Origin: an uncultured Bacilli bacterium | GTDB taxonomy: Bacteria > Bacillota_I > Bacilli_A > RF39 > UBA660 | Direction: 5' to 3' | Length of the DNA: 47,731 nt | Assembly (NCBI GenBank): GCA_934177995.1 | Contig: CAKPPW010000008.1 | Coordinates: forward strand, 1-47,731 | Part shown: positions 8,124-17,084 of the stretch, piece by piece | Position numbering within the stretch: the stretch's first letter is position 1 | Layout: every line of letters starts with the position of its first letter | Position numbers and translations under genes: made by a program | Notes under the pieces: generated by a model | Databases searched by the model: none | Seen by the model: the letters and a program-made list of their open reading frames with translations, nothing else | What the model was told of the DNA's origin: nothing

Positions 8124-9710
8124 ATGAAAAAACATAATGCATTGAAAGTTAGTTTAATTACACTATTTGTATTTGTGCTTTTGACATGGATTTTACCAGC
8201 TGCTACTTATCAATCAAGTTATTCTGAGATTGGTAGATCACAAGTTGGAATATTTGATTTAGTATCTTATCAAAATACAGTATTAGGATATTTTGGTTAT
8301 GCTTCATTATTTATTCTAGCAATTGGTGGATTCTATGGAGTATTAGTAAAAGTTGGAGCATATAGAAAAGTATTAGATGCTATTGTTAAAAAGTTCAAAG
8401 GTAAAGAACATATTTGTATTATAATAATTGCTTCTTTATTTGCTGTTTTAACATCATTCTGTGGAATGCAACTTGCACTATTAATGTTATTCCCATTTGT
8501 TATTTCTCTAGTATTAATGCTAGGATATAATAAATTAGCTGCTACTGCTGTAACTGCTGGTAGTGTTGCTGTTGGATTAATGGGAACTACATTTGCATAT
8601 AATACAACTCAAATGTTACAACAATACTTATCAGTAAAACCAACAACTCAAATCTGGACTAGAATAATTTTACTTGTTCTAGGATTAGTAATCTTACTAA
8701 TTAATGTTTTGAAATTTGGAAAGAAAGAGAGTACAAAATCATCAAGTGATGAAAAGAGCTATATTCCAGAAGTTGTTAAACATGACAAGAAGCAAAAGAA
8801 GAATTGGCCATTAGTAGTTATTCTTGATTTAGTATTATTAGTTACTATTTTAGGATTTATTACTTGGACTAATTCATTCAATGTAAATCTTTTTGAAGAT
8901 GTTAAAACAGCTGTTACAGGATTCAGTGTTCCAGCTTATGTTGCTCTATTAGCACTATTAGTAATAATAAATATTATTCTATTTGCTAAGAAGTCTAACA
9001 AAAAAGCTTATATCATTTTAGATGGTATTGTAGCTTTACTTACTGTTATTGTATTAATTGGTAGCTTTGGAGTAAAGGCTAAATTCTTTACAGGAATTAC
9101 TAAAGCATTAAATACTAGTTTCCCAGTATTCGGTAAACTATTAGGAAGTACTATTCCTGCTTTTGGTAGCTGGACATTAACAGAAGTAATAGTTTTATTA
9201 TTACTAGCCTTAGTTGTTATTAAATATGTATATAAAATAACTTGGGATGATATGATAGTAGGATTTAGTGAAGGACTAAGAAAAGCATTATTACCTGCAT
9301 TTATTGTATTTGTAATTTACTTAATATTAGTACTTACAACTTATAATCCTTATCAATTAGTAATATATAAAGCATTATTAGGACTAACAAAAGGATTCAA
9401 TGTATTTACAACAGGATTAGTAGTAATTATTTCAAGTATAATTAACGGAGATCCAACATATGCCTTCTATAGCGTTTTACCTTATTTTGTAAGTGTAGTA
9501 ACTGCTACAGATACATATCCATTAATCTCAGTTATCTTCCAAGCATTATATGGTATTGTTACATTAGTAGCACCTACAAGTATTCCATTAATGGTAACAC
9601 TTGCTTACTTAAAAGTACCTTATAAAGATTGGTTAAAATATATTTGGAAAATATTATTAGAACTAGTTGTAGTTGCATTTATAATATTTACAATATTAGT
9701 ACTAATTTAA
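8124..9710 (+). CDS. YfcC/DcuC-family membrane transporter
   Basis: A polytopic inner-membrane carrier of about 12 hydrophobic segments in 528 aa. The opening LLTWILPAATYQ resembles the LTWIIPAGxY start of YfcC proteins (DcuC / C4-dicarboxylate carrier superfamily, ion transporter superfamily). A conserved re-entrant-like stretch occurs around SFCGMQLALLMLFPF, and the C-terminal half repeats the pattern near TDTYPLISVIFQALYG and LVAPTSIPLMVTLAYL. A hydrophilic loop rich in K/S/E (residues ~190-230) separates the halves. It probably imports or exchanges amino acids or carboxylates; the substrate cannot be read from sequence. It is monocistronic: its own promoter upstream, a strong terminator downstream. 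Confidence 0.78.
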   Translation: MKKHNALKVSLITLFVFVLLTWILPAATYQSSYSEIGRSQVGIFDLVSYQNTVLGYFGYASLFILAIGGFYGVLVKVGAYRKVLDAIVKKFKGKEHICIIIIASLFAVLTSFCGMQLALLMLFPFVISLVLMLGYNKLAATAVTAGSVAVGLMGTTFAYNTTQMLQQYLSVKPTTQIWTRIILLVLGLVILLINVLKFGKKESTKSSSDEKSYIPEVVKHDKKQKKNWPLVVILDLVLLVTILGFITWTNSFNVNLFEDVKTAVTGFSVPAYVALLALLVIINIILFAKKSNKKAYIILDGIVALLTVIVLIGSFGVKAKFFTGITKALNTSFPVFGKLLGSTIPAFGSWTLTEVIVLLLLALVVIKYVYKITWDDMIVGFSEGLRKALLPAFIVFVIYLILVLTTYNPYQLVIYKALLGLTKGFNVFTTGLVVIISSIINGDPTYAFYSVLPYFVSVVTATDTYPLISVIFQALYGIVTLVAPTSIPLMVTLAYLKVPYKDWLKYIWKILLELVVVAFIIFTILVLI

Positions 9711-9734
9711 AAAAGAGATTCTTCTCTTTTTTTT
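9711..9734 (+). terminator. Rho-independent terminator after the transporter gene
   Basis: The perfect 8-bp stem AAAAGAGA / TCTCTTTT with loop TTCT begins directly after the TAA and runs into a T-tract. Confidence 0.85.
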
Positions 9735-9825
9735 AACTCTATAATATGCTTATATAGCATAAAAGCCTTTCTTTTTTTTAATAAGAGATAAACTATATTA
9801 TAGATAATAAAGTGAGGGATGAATA

Positions 9826-10368
9826 ATGAAAAAAATTGATAGTAACAAGAAACTTATAATTATTAGTCTTTTAATATTAATAGTTATTTTTGTAGGAATA
9901 AGTTTTGCTCTAGCTAAAATGACTTTAAGAGGAGATAAAAATATAACTTTAATAGCTAAAAACCTTCAACTTGATTATACTGAAGGAACTTCAACTATTG
10001 CCCTTACTAAAGTAGCTCCTCAAGAAGATAGTGATGGACTTAAGAATACACCTTATACCTTTACCTTAAAAAATACTGGTACTAGAACTATAACATATGA
10101 TGTTTATCTAGATGATGATAGTGATTGTACTGATTGTGCAACCTTTACTCATAGCTTCTTATCATATGATTTAAAGAAAGATGGGACATCAGTATCAAAT
10201 GGGAAACTATCAACTAGTAGCAATAAATTAGGTTCTTATTCAATAGCAGGTAATACTACTCAAAGCTTTGAATTTCGTTTATGGTTAAACTTAGATGCTA
10301 CAAACGATGTTATGGCAAAATCATTCTACAGTAGAATAAGAGTAGAAGCTACTGAGCAAGTTGATTAA
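9826..10368 (+). CDS. Small secreted or membrane-anchored beta-rich protein, unknown (TasA/camelysin-like architecture)
   Basis: I do not recognise a definite family. The N terminus has two lysine pairs followed by a ~20-residue hydrophobic segment (about residues 10-31), consistent with a signal peptide or anchor. The remaining ~145 residues are rich in Thr/Ser/Asp and alternate in a beta pattern (FTLKNTGTRTITYDVYL), like the immunoglobulin-like domains of TasA/camelysin-type exported proteins. Two cysteines four residues apart (DSDCTDCATF) could form a disulfide or a metal site. ATG 9826 has GAGGG upstream. The gene stands alone between two terminators. The function is unknown; a surface or matrix role is inference. 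Confidence 0.7.
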   Translation: MKKIDSNKKLIIISLLILIVIFVGISFALAKMTLRGDKNITLIAKNLQLDYTEGTSTIALTKVAPQEDSDGLKNTPYTFTLKNTGTRTITYDVYLDDDSDCTDCATFTHSFLSYDLKKDGTSVSNGKLSTSSNKLGSYSIAGNTTQSFEFRLWLNLDATNDVMAKSFYSRIRVEATEQVD

Positions 10369-10397
10369 ACTAGTTCACATTAAGAACTAGTTTTTTT
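10367..10397 (+). terminator. Rho-independent terminator before clpC
   Basis: The perfect 10-bp stem AAACTAGTTC / GAACTAGTTT with a 7-nt loop, followed by a T-run. Confidence 0.9.
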
Positions 10398-10422
10398 GTC
10401 ACTTTTTTTGGTCTTAAAATAA

Positions 10423-10452
10423 TTGCTTAACCATATTCCTTCTCGTTAAAAT
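10423..10452 (+). promoter_or_regulatory. Probable SigA-type promoter of clpC
   Basis: TTGCTT (10423-10428), an 18-bp spacer, TAAAAT (10447-10452), 24 bp before ATG 10477 with RBS AAGGAGG between. No convincing CtsR tandem heptamer is visible around it. Confidence 0.45.
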
Positions 10453-10476
10453 ATAAGTATACAAGGAGGAAATAAA

Positions 10477-12771
10477 ATGTTTTCGAAATTTAGTGAAGAT
10501 GCTCAGAAAGCTTTAGTATTAGCTAGGAAAGAAATGAGGACTTTAAAACATCCATATGTAGGAAGTGAACATTTACTATTAGCTATACTATCAATGAAAG
10601 AGTTAAAAGTAACTAATCATTTAAAACTATTAGGTTTAACTTATGATAAATTTAAAGATGAATTAATAAGAGTAGTAGGAATAGGAAAGACAACCAATGA
10701 CTGGTTTTTATATACCCCTCTTTTAAAAAGAGTACTAGAGACAGCTATGTTAAATAGTAAAGAAAATAAAGAAAGTGAAGTGTCAGTTACAGAGTTATTC
10801 TTATCATTATTAGAAGAAGGAGAAGGTATAGCTATTAGACTATTAATGGGTATGAATATAGATATAGATAGACTATATCAAGAGTTTTCTACTTCCTTTA
10901 CAGAAAAGAAAATAACGGGGCATAAAAAATTACTAATTGAAGAGTTTTCTGTTAATCTAAATAAAAGAATTATGTCCAATGAAATAGATCCTGTTATAGG
11001 TAGAGAAACAGAACTAAAAAGAATGATAGAAATACTTTGTAGAAGAACTAAGAATAATCCACTACTATTAGGAGAAGCAGGTGTTGGAAAAACAGCTATA
11101 GTTGAAGAATTAGCAAGACAAATAGTAGAAAATAATGTTCCAAGAGCTTTAAGAGGTAAAGAGATATTATCGCTTTCGATGGCCTCTTTAGTAGCAGGTA
11201 CTAAGTATCGAGGAGAATTTGAAGAAAGAGTAGGTAAGATACTTAAAGAAATAGAAGAACATGATGAGTACCTAATCTTTATAGATGAGATTCATACTCT
11301 AGTAGGTGCAGGTGGAGCAGAAGGTGCAATAGATGCATCTAATATCTTAAAACCAGCTCTGGCTAGAGGAAAAATACATTTGATAGGAGCAACTACTGTA
11401 TCTGAATATAGAGAATTTATTGAGAAGGATAAAGCCTTAAATAGAAGATTTCAAATACTATTAATAGAAGAGCCTAATAAAGAAAAGACTAAAGAAATAT
11501 TAAAGAAATTAAAACCATTATATGAAGCTTATCACACTGTATCAATATCAGATGAAATGATTGATATGATAGTAGATTTATCAAATACTTATATATATGA
11601 ATATTATCAACCAGATAAAGCGATAGATATATTAGATGAAGTATGTGCTAAAGCTAGTCTTATAGAAGATAAAAAAGATAAAGAACTAAAAAAATTAAAT
11701 AATTCACTGCAAAAAATTGTAATAGAAAAAAAAGAAGCAGTTACAAGTCAAAACTTTAAAAAAGCATCTAAACTAAAACAAAGTGAAAAAAATTTAATTA
11801 CTAAGAAGAATGAACTTGAGTTTTCACTTCTTGGTAAAAAGAAACCTAGGAAAATAACTAAAGAAATGATAGCAGAAGTTATTTATTTAAAAACTAAAAT
11901 TCCTGTATATGAAATAATAGAAGGTAATAAGACAAAACTATTTTCCCTAGAAAAAGAATTATTAAGTAAAATTATAGGTCAAGATGAGATAATCCATGAT
12001 TTATGTAATTTAACTAAAAAAATACAATTAGGTTTTCAAGATAGTCCTAAGATACATACCTTTCTTTTAGCGGGTAGTACAGGAATAGGTAAAACTTATT
12101 TAGTAAAAGAATATGCTTCTCTTCTTTATGGAAAAGATCACTTTATTAGATTAGATATGAGTGAGTATAAAGAAGAACATTCAGTAAGTAAAATACTTGG
12201 AGCTCCTCCAGGATATGTGGGCTTTGATAATCATGAGACTATACTTGATCAAATAAGACTATATCCTCATTGTGTAATACTATTAGATGAGATAGAAAAA
12301 GCATCACCTTCTGTTTTAAAACTATTTCTCCAAGTGATGGATGAAGGTTATTTAAAAGACTCTAAAGGACGAAAAGTGTCTTTTGAACACATTTTTCTCT
12401 TTATGACAACTAATTTAGGAGCAAATAAAAAAGATATAGGATTTGTGGAAACAGTAGATAGTAAGAATACAGATATAGAAGAATTTTTAGGTGTAGAATT
12501 TGTTAATCGTATAGATAAGAAATACTATTTCAAAGATTTAACTAAAGAAGATATTGAAAAAATAGTAAATTTAAAATTAGACTTGTTGATAAATGCTTTT
12601 AAAAAGAAAAATATAGAGGTGGAGATATCCACAGATATTGTGGAAAAAATAATTTCTAAAGCAAATTATGAAAAGTTTGGAGCAAGACAAGTGGATAAAG
12701 TTATTGATGATATTGTAACACCTGTTATAGTTGATGCTTGGTATCATGGTGAAAGTTGTGTTTCTATCTAG
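10477..12771 (+). CDS. clpC: AAA+ unfoldase ClpC
   Basis: ClpC unfolds substrates and feeds them to ClpP. Domains in order: Clp N-domain pair (1-140, FSEDAQKALVLARKEM); AAA-1 with Walker A GEAGVGKT near residue 199, Walker B LIFIDEIHTLVG and GATTVSEYREFIEKDKALNRRF; a short middle coiled coil with a UVR-like motif (~403-441, EAVTSQNFKKASKLKQSEK), which marks ClpC/ClpE rather than ClpB; AAA-2 with Walker A GSTGIGKT at 533-540 and Walker B VILLDEIEKASP; and the D2-small domain ending near KFGARQVDKVI. At 764 aa it is about 45 residues shorter than B. subtilis ClpC, mainly at the C terminus. No ctsR, mcsA or mcsB lies beside it, unlike the classic Bacillota operon, so regulation here is unclear. 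Confidence 0.9.
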   Translation: MFSKFSEDAQKALVLARKEMRTLKHPYVGSEHLLLAILSMKELKVTNHLKLLGLTYDKFKDELIRVVGIGKTTNDWFLYTPLLKRVLETAMLNSKENKESEVSVTELFLSLLEEGEGIAIRLLMGMNIDIDRLYQEFSTSFTEKKITGHKKLLIEEFSVNLNKRIMSNEIDPVIGRETELKRMIEILCRRTKNNPLLLGEAGVGKTAIVEELARQIVENNVPRALRGKEILSLSMASLVAGTKYRGEFEERVGKILKEIEEHDEYLIFIDEIHTLVGAGGAEGAIDASNILKPALARGKIHLIGATTVSEYREFIEKDKALNRRFQILLIEEPNKEKTKEILKKLKPLYEAYHTVSISDEMIDMIVDLSNTYIYEYYQPDKAIDILDEVCAKASLIEDKKDKELKKLNNSLQKIVIEKKEAVTSQNFKKASKLKQSEKNLITKKNELEFSLLGKKKPRKITKEMIAEVIYLKTKIPVYEIIEGNKTKLFSLEKELLSKIIGQDEIIHDLCNLTKKIQLGFQDSPKIHTFLLAGSTGIGKTYLVKEYASLLYGKDHFIRLDMSEYKEEHSVSKILGAPPGYVGFDNHETILDQIRLYPHCVILLDEIEKASPSVLKLFLQVMDEGYLKDSKGRKVSFEHIFLFMTTNLGANKKDIGFVETVDSKNTDIEEFLGVEFVNRIDKKYYFKDLTKEDIEKIVNLKLDLLINAFKKKNIEVEISTDIVEKIISKANYEKFGARQVDKVIDDIVTPVIVDAWYHGESCVSI

Positions 12772-12787
12772 GAAATAAGTGAAAATT

Positions 12788-12820
12788 AAGAGAAAATGCT
12801 TTCTATTGTCTCTTTTTTTT
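12788..12820 (+). terminator. Possible terminator between clpC and secA
   Basis: The 6-bp stem AAGAGA / TCTCTT, with a 15-nt loop, is followed by a T-run. The stem is short and AT-rich, so confidence is moderate. Confidence 0.5.
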
Positions 12821-12848
12821 GTTACAATAATCAGTAGGAGATGATACA

Positions 12849-15335
12849 ATGGGATTATTTACAAGATTATTTGATCATGAATATAAAGAATTAAAAAAAT
12901 TTGAATCTTTAGCAGATAAAATAGTAGCCTTAGATGAAGACTATCAAAAGTTATCTGATGAAGAGTTAAAGAATAAAACAGAGGAATTTAAGAAACGTTT
13001 AGAAAATGGAGAAACACTAGAAGATATTTTAGTAGAAGCTTTTGCTACCGCAAGAGAAGCAGCTTATCGTGTTATAGGGGAAAAACCTTTCTATGTTCAG
13101 ATACTAGGTGCTTTAGCAATACACTATGGTAATATAGCAGAAATGAAAACTGGTGAAGGAAAAACACTAACATCCGTTTTACCAGCTTACTTAAATGCTT
13201 TAGATGGAAAAGGAGTACATATCATTACTGTTAATGAATATCTAGCTACTCGTGATGCAGAATGGATGGGTGGAATTCATAGATTTTTAGGTTTAACAGT
13301 AGGAGTTAATACAAGAGAATTAAGTCCTAAAGAAAAGCAAGAAGCTTATGCTTGTGATATTTTATATTCTACTAATAATGAAATTGGATTTGATTATCTA
13401 AGAGATAATATGGTTATTAGAAAAGAAGATAGAGTACAAAGACCATTAAACTTTGCTATTGTTGATGAAGTGGATTCAGTATTAATAGATGAAGCAAGAA
13501 CTCCATTAATTATTTCTGGAGGACAATTAGTTAGTGCAAACCTTTATCAAGATGCTGATAGTTTTGTTAAAGGATTAAAAGATGATGTTGATTATCTATA
13601 CGATGAAACTACTAAGAGTGTAACATTAACTGATGAAGGTAGTGAAAAAGCAGAAAAAGCTTTTCGAGTTAAAAATCTTTATGAGGTAGAAAATGCAACT
13701 TTAGTACATTATATTAATCAAGCTTTAAGAGCAAACTATTCTATGAAATTAGATGTAGATTATGTTGTTCAAGATGGAGAAGTTGTTATAGTAGACCAAT
13801 TTACTGGACGTTTGATGAAAGGACGTGCTTATAGTGATGGACTTCATCAAGCAATTGAAGCTAAAGAAGGAGTTCGTATTAATCAAGAAACTAAAACTTT
13901 AGCAACTATTACTTTCCAAAACTTATTTAGAATGTATAAAAAGCTATCTGGTATGACTGGTACTGCTAAAACAGAAGAAGAAGAGTTCCGTGATATTTAT
14001 AATATGTATGTTATTTGTATCCCAACTAATAAACCAGTTGAAAGAATTGATGCTTCTGACTTAGTATTTGCTACTAAAAATGCTAAGTATAAAGCTATTA
14101 TTAATGAAGTAAAAGAAAGATATACTAAAGGTCAACCAGTATTAATTGGTACTATTGCTATTGAAACTAGTGAATTAATAAGTGCTTTATTAAAGAAAGA
14201 AAAGATTCCACATGAAATATTAAATGCTAAGAATCATGCAAGAGAAGCTGAAATTATTTCTAAAATTGGTCAACATAAGTCAGTTACTATCGCTACTAAT
14301 ATGGCTGGCCGTGGTACTGATATTAAATTATCAGATGAGATAAGAGCACTTGGTGGATTATGTGTTATTGGTACTGAACGTCATGAATCTCGTCGTATTG
14401 ATAATCAGTTAAGAGGACGTTCTGGTCGTCAAGGAGATCCTGGATTTACACAGTTCTTTGTATCTATGGAAGATGATTTAATGGTTCGCTTTGGTAGTGA
14501 AAAAATTAAAGAAATGATGACTAGTTTTGGTTTTGGTGATCAAGCTATTCAAAATAAATACTTTTCTAAAGCTATTACAACTGCTCAAAAAAGAGTTGAA
14601 GGAAATAACTTTGATGCTAGAAAACAATTATTACAATATGATGATATAATGAATACTCAACGTGAAATCATGTATGGTAGAAGAAATGAAATACTAGATA
14701 GTGAATCTGTTCATGAACAAGTTCTTGAATGTATGAGAAATTATGTTACTGACTTAGTTAAGTCACATACTATAGATGGTATTTTAAGTGAACAAGATAA
14801 GAAAGAAATAGTATCCTTTGCTAATGAAAATTTACTAGATAAAGATATTACTGAAAATGATATTAGTTCACTATTAGATGATGATATGATAGACTTCTTA
14901 TATAATAAAGCAAAAGAAGAATATGAAGAAAAACTTAGTGATGTTCCAGTAGAAATAACTAGTGAATTTGAAAAAGCATTATCTTTACAAGTCATTGATA
15001 ACTATTGGATGGAACAAATTAATGTAATGAGTCACTTACGTGAAGGTATTTATTTACGTAGTTATGGTCAAGAAGATCCATTAAGAGCATATAGTACTGA
15101 AGGATTTGATTTATTTGATCAAATGTTACAAAAGATTGATCATGATGTTACTATATTCTTACTAAAAGCAGAAATACAAAAAACTGTTGAAAGAAAACCA
15201 GTTACAAGAAATGTTCAAACTAATGATGATAAATCAGATTCAGTAAAGAAACCAAAGAAGAGTAAAAAAGTAGGTCGTAATGATCCTTGTCCATGTGGCA
15301 GTGGTCGCAAATATAAACAATGTTGTGGTAAATAA
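12849..15335 (+). CDS. secA: Preprotein translocase ATPase SecA
   Basis: SecA drives post-translational export through SecYEG. Seen: Walker A in AEMKTGEGKTL, DEAD-like Walker B in AIVDEVDSVLIDEARTPLIIS, the preprotein-crosslinking region, the second nucleotide-binding fold with ATNMAGRGTDIKLSD and RRIDNQLRGRSGRQGDPG, the helical scaffold, and the C-terminal SEC-C zinc/SecB-type motif GRNDPCPCGSGRKYKQCC. The 828-aa length is typical for Bacillota SecA. RBS TAGGAGATGA precedes ATG 12849. The usual downstream gene prfB is absent; an accessory region starts right after the terminator, which suggests this 3' end tolerates insertion. Confidence 0.98.
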   Translation: MGLFTRLFDHEYKELKKFESLADKIVALDEDYQKLSDEELKNKTEEFKKRLENGETLEDILVEAFATAREAAYRVIGEKPFYVQILGALAIHYGNIAEMKTGEGKTLTSVLPAYLNALDGKGVHIITVNEYLATRDAEWMGGIHRFLGLTVGVNTRELSPKEKQEAYACDILYSTNNEIGFDYLRDNMVIRKEDRVQRPLNFAIVDEVDSVLIDEARTPLIISGGQLVSANLYQDADSFVKGLKDDVDYLYDETTKSVTLTDEGSEKAEKAFRVKNLYEVENATLVHYINQALRANYSMKLDVDYVVQDGEVVIVDQFTGRLMKGRAYSDGLHQAIEAKEGVRINQETKTLATITFQNLFRMYKKLSGMTGTAKTEEEEFRDIYNMYVICIPTNKPVERIDASDLVFATKNAKYKAIINEVKERYTKGQPVLIGTIAIETSELISALLKKEKIPHEILNAKNHAREAEIISKIGQHKSVTIATNMAGRGTDIKLSDEIRALGGLCVIGTERHESRRIDNQLRGRSGRQGDPGFTQFFVSMEDDLMVRFGSEKIKEMMTSFGFGDQAIQNKYFSKAITTAQKRVEGNNFDARKQLLQYDDIMNTQREIMYGRRNEILDSESVHEQVLECMRNYVTDLVKSHTIDGILSEQDKKEIVSFANENLLDKDITENDISSLLDDDMIDFLYNKAKEEYEEKLSDVPVEITSEFEKALSLQVIDNYWMEQINVMSHLREGIYLRSYGQEDPLRAYSTEGFDLFDQMLQKIDHDVTIFLLKAEIQKTVERKPVTRNVQTNDDKSDSVKKPKKSKKVGRNDPCPCGSGRKYKQCCGK

Positions 15336-15336
15336 G

Positions 15337-15375
15337 CCTGCGAACCCGTATAAAATAAGGGATTGCGGGTTTTTC
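15337..15375 (+). terminator. Strong Rho-independent terminator after secA
   Basis: CCTGCGAACCC pairs with GGGATTGCGGG (one mismatch, two G-T pairs) around an 11-nt loop, followed by TTTTT. It is the most GC-rich hairpin in the window. Confidence 0.85.
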
Positions 15376-15473
15376 TATGATTACAATATTTAGGTAATTT
15401 TAGACATGTCTTTTGTCTTAGATACGTTTTAGATACTCTTAAAAAGTATTGCAAACCATTATAAAATAAGGAT
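15340..15473 (+). repeat. Imperfect direct repeat downstream of secA
   Basis: A segment inside the secA terminator (15340-15363) reappears degenerately at 15451-15473; both contain TATAAAATAAGG and a similar GC(G/A)AACC left part. The copies are 111 bp apart and bracket the left arm of the TATCTAA inverted repeat. It could be a duplicated insertion target or attachment site, but no integrase lies in the window. Confidence 0.4.
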
Positions 15474-15534
15474 AAAATGTATATTGAAATATAATTTTGA
15501 AATTGAATTCAAAACGTATCTAAAACTTATCTAA
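15418..15534 (+). repeat. 19-bp inverted repeat with doubled TATCTAA boxes (recombinase arm-site-like)
   Basis: TTAGATACGTTTTAGATAC at 15418-15436 is matched in reverse complement by GTATCTAAAACTTATCTAA at 15516-15534 with one mismatch. Each arm holds two TATCTAA boxes about 10 bp apart, and a further degenerate box (TTTTAGACAT) lies at 15399-15408. The 79-bp spacing is too long for an ordinary terminator. Paired boxes a helical turn apart suggest a DNA-binding protein site such as an integrase arm region. Otherwise 15376-15587 holds no gene that I can support. Confidence 0.55.
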
Positions 15535-15587
15535 ATTGTAATTTATTACTCAAATGTTGTAATATCAAAAATAATAGAGTAGATATA

Positions 15588-15596
15588 TGGTATAAT
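15588..15596 (+). promoter_or_regulatory. Extended -10 promoter of the zinc-ribbon nuclease gene
   Basis: TGGTATAAT is an extended -10 element (TGnTATAAT), 28 bp before the chosen start; no clear -35 box is seen. Confidence 0.5.
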
Positions 15597-15623
15597 TTAT
15601 ATAGAAGAAAAGCGGTGATATTC

Positions 15624-17084
15624 TTGGAGAAAAGTAATTATTTAAAAGATAATAAAGAATTAATGAAAGAATATGATTATGATAAAAATATTGAGTTTGA
15701 TTTGAATACACTTACTTTAGGTTCTGATAGAAAAGTATGGTGGATATGTCCAAAAGGTCATAGTTGGCAAGCAGGAATTGGCAGTAGATATCGTTCTGGT
15801 GCTGGTTGCCCTGTATGTGCAAATTTACAAGTATTAAAAGGTTATAATGATTTGGAATCTCAATGTCCTAGAGTAGCAAAAGAATGGAACTATGAAAAAA
15901 ATAATTTCAATCCTGATGAAATAGTTTATGTTTCTAATAAAAAAGTATGGTGGAAATGTGAATTTGGTCATGAGTGGGAAACTGTAATAAGAAATAGAAC
16001 TAAAGAAAATGGAACAAATTGTCCATATTGCACTAATCAAAAAATATTAGCTGGTTATAATGATTTAGCTACTGAAAATCCTGATTTAGCAAGTGAGTGG
16101 AATTATGAAAAGAACGATTTTAATCCAAACGAGATAGGTTCAAAGTTTAAGAAGAGCGTATGGTGGAAATGTAAAAATGGGCATGAGTGGCAACAAGTAA
16201 TTGAAGTAAGAAATCGTGGTATAGGTTGCCCTTATTGTAATGGAAAGAAAATTACTAAGGGAGAAAATGATTTGCTTTCAAAGTATCCTAGAATTGCAAA
16301 AGAATGGGATTATATAAAAAATGATGAAAAGCCAGATGAAGTATTCCCTAGCTCTAGTAAAATGTTCTGGTGGATATGTCCAAAAGGGCATAGTTATAAA
16401 CAAACGGCAGGGAACAGAATACAAAATCATGGATGTCCAATATGTAGCAAGGAAAGAGTTACATCTTTTCAGGAAAAAATTGTATTCTATTATGTTAAGA
16501 AATATTTTCCTAGTACTATAGATAATTATAGAATTAAAGAATTAGGAAAAAGAGAAATTGATATATTTGTTCCAAATATAAATGTAGGGATTGAATATGA
16601 TGGTGGATATTATCATATTGATCCAAATAATGATCTAGAAAAAGATAAGATTTGCAATAATTTAGGAATAAAGTTATATAGAATTAGAGATAACAAATGT
16701 GCAAAAATTAATTCAACAAGTATATGTTATTATAGAAAGAATAAATCTACTGAAGATTTAACAAAAATAATAATTGAATTATTAAATGATTTAGGAGTAG
16801 AAAAAGTGGATGTAGATATTGATAGAGACTTAGACAGTATTTATAATGAAATAGAGCATATGATAAAAAAAGAATCTCTAGCAACAATATATCCAGAAAT
16901 TGCAAAAGAATGGAATTATGAAAGAAATGGTAACTTTAAACCAGAACATATTGCTCCAAAGAGTGGTAAAAAAGTGTGGTGGAAATGTTTAAAATGTGGA
17001 TATGAATGGTTGACTGATCCAAATCACAGGTCTAGAGGGCAAGGATGTCCGCAATGTTATAAGGAGAAAACTAAGAATGAATAG
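15624..17084 (+). CDS. Zinc-ribbon repeat protein with an embedded Vsr-like PD-(D/E)XK nuclease domain
   Basis: Four N-terminal repeats of about 70 residues share WW(I/K)C..GH.W....NR...GCP.C, the treble-clef/zinc-ribbon pattern of the 'probable zinc-ribbon' DUF4379 family. Then comes a nuclease-like segment: SFQEKIVFYYVKKYFPS, EIDIF (Glu311, Asp313), GIEYDGGYYH (Glu324, Asp326), then D..KDKIC..LGIKLYRIRD. That order fits the Vsr/DUF559-type PD-(D/E)XK fold. A fifth ribbon (KCLKCGYEW ... GCPQC) closes the protein. The ribbons probably bind DNA and the core cuts it (inference); roles could be phage defence or mobile-DNA nuclease. A GTG at 15615 is possible; I chose TTG 15624 because GCGGTGAT precedes it. 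The last codons overlap the next gene. Confidence 0.75.
   Translation: MEKSNYLKDNKELMKEYDYDKNIEFDLNTLTLGSDRKVWWICPKGHSWQAGIGSRYRSGAGCPVCANLQVLKGYNDLESQCPRVAKEWNYEKNNFNPDEIVYVSNKKVWWKCEFGHEWETVIRNRTKENGTNCPYCTNQKILAGYNDLATENPDLASEWNYEKNDFNPNEIGSKFKKSVWWKCKNGHEWQQVIEVRNRGIGCPYCNGKKITKGENDLLSKYPRIAKEWDYIKNDEKPDEVFPSSSKMFWWICPKGHSYKQTAGNRIQNHGCPICSKERVTSFQEKIVFYYVKKYFPSTIDNYRIKELGKREIDIFVPNINVGIEYDGGYYHIDPNNDLEKDKICNNLGIKLYRIRDNKCAKINSTSICYYRKNKSTEDLTKIIIELLNDLGVEKVDVDIDRDLDSIYNEIEHMIKKESLATIYPEIAKEWNYERNGNFKPEHIAPKSGKKVWWKCLKCGYEWLTDPNHRSRGQGCPQCYKEKTKNE

Noticed and set aside
9740..9765. Palindromic ATGCT-TATAT-AGCAT between the transporter terminator and the next gene
   Set aside because: Short AT-rich palindrome; it could be an operator but nothing else supports it.
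10395..10425. CtsR operator upstream of clpC (TTTGTC...TTTTGGTC resembles tandem heptads)
   Set aside because: The spacing and the second heptad do not fit the tandem consensus; T-rich sequence gives chance matches.
15215..15454. Minus-strand reading frame of 79 codons over the secA 3' end and terminator
   Set aside because: It is antisense to the conserved SEC-C region and the terminator, and its tail comes from the TATCTAA repeats. There is no RBS and no recognisable domain.
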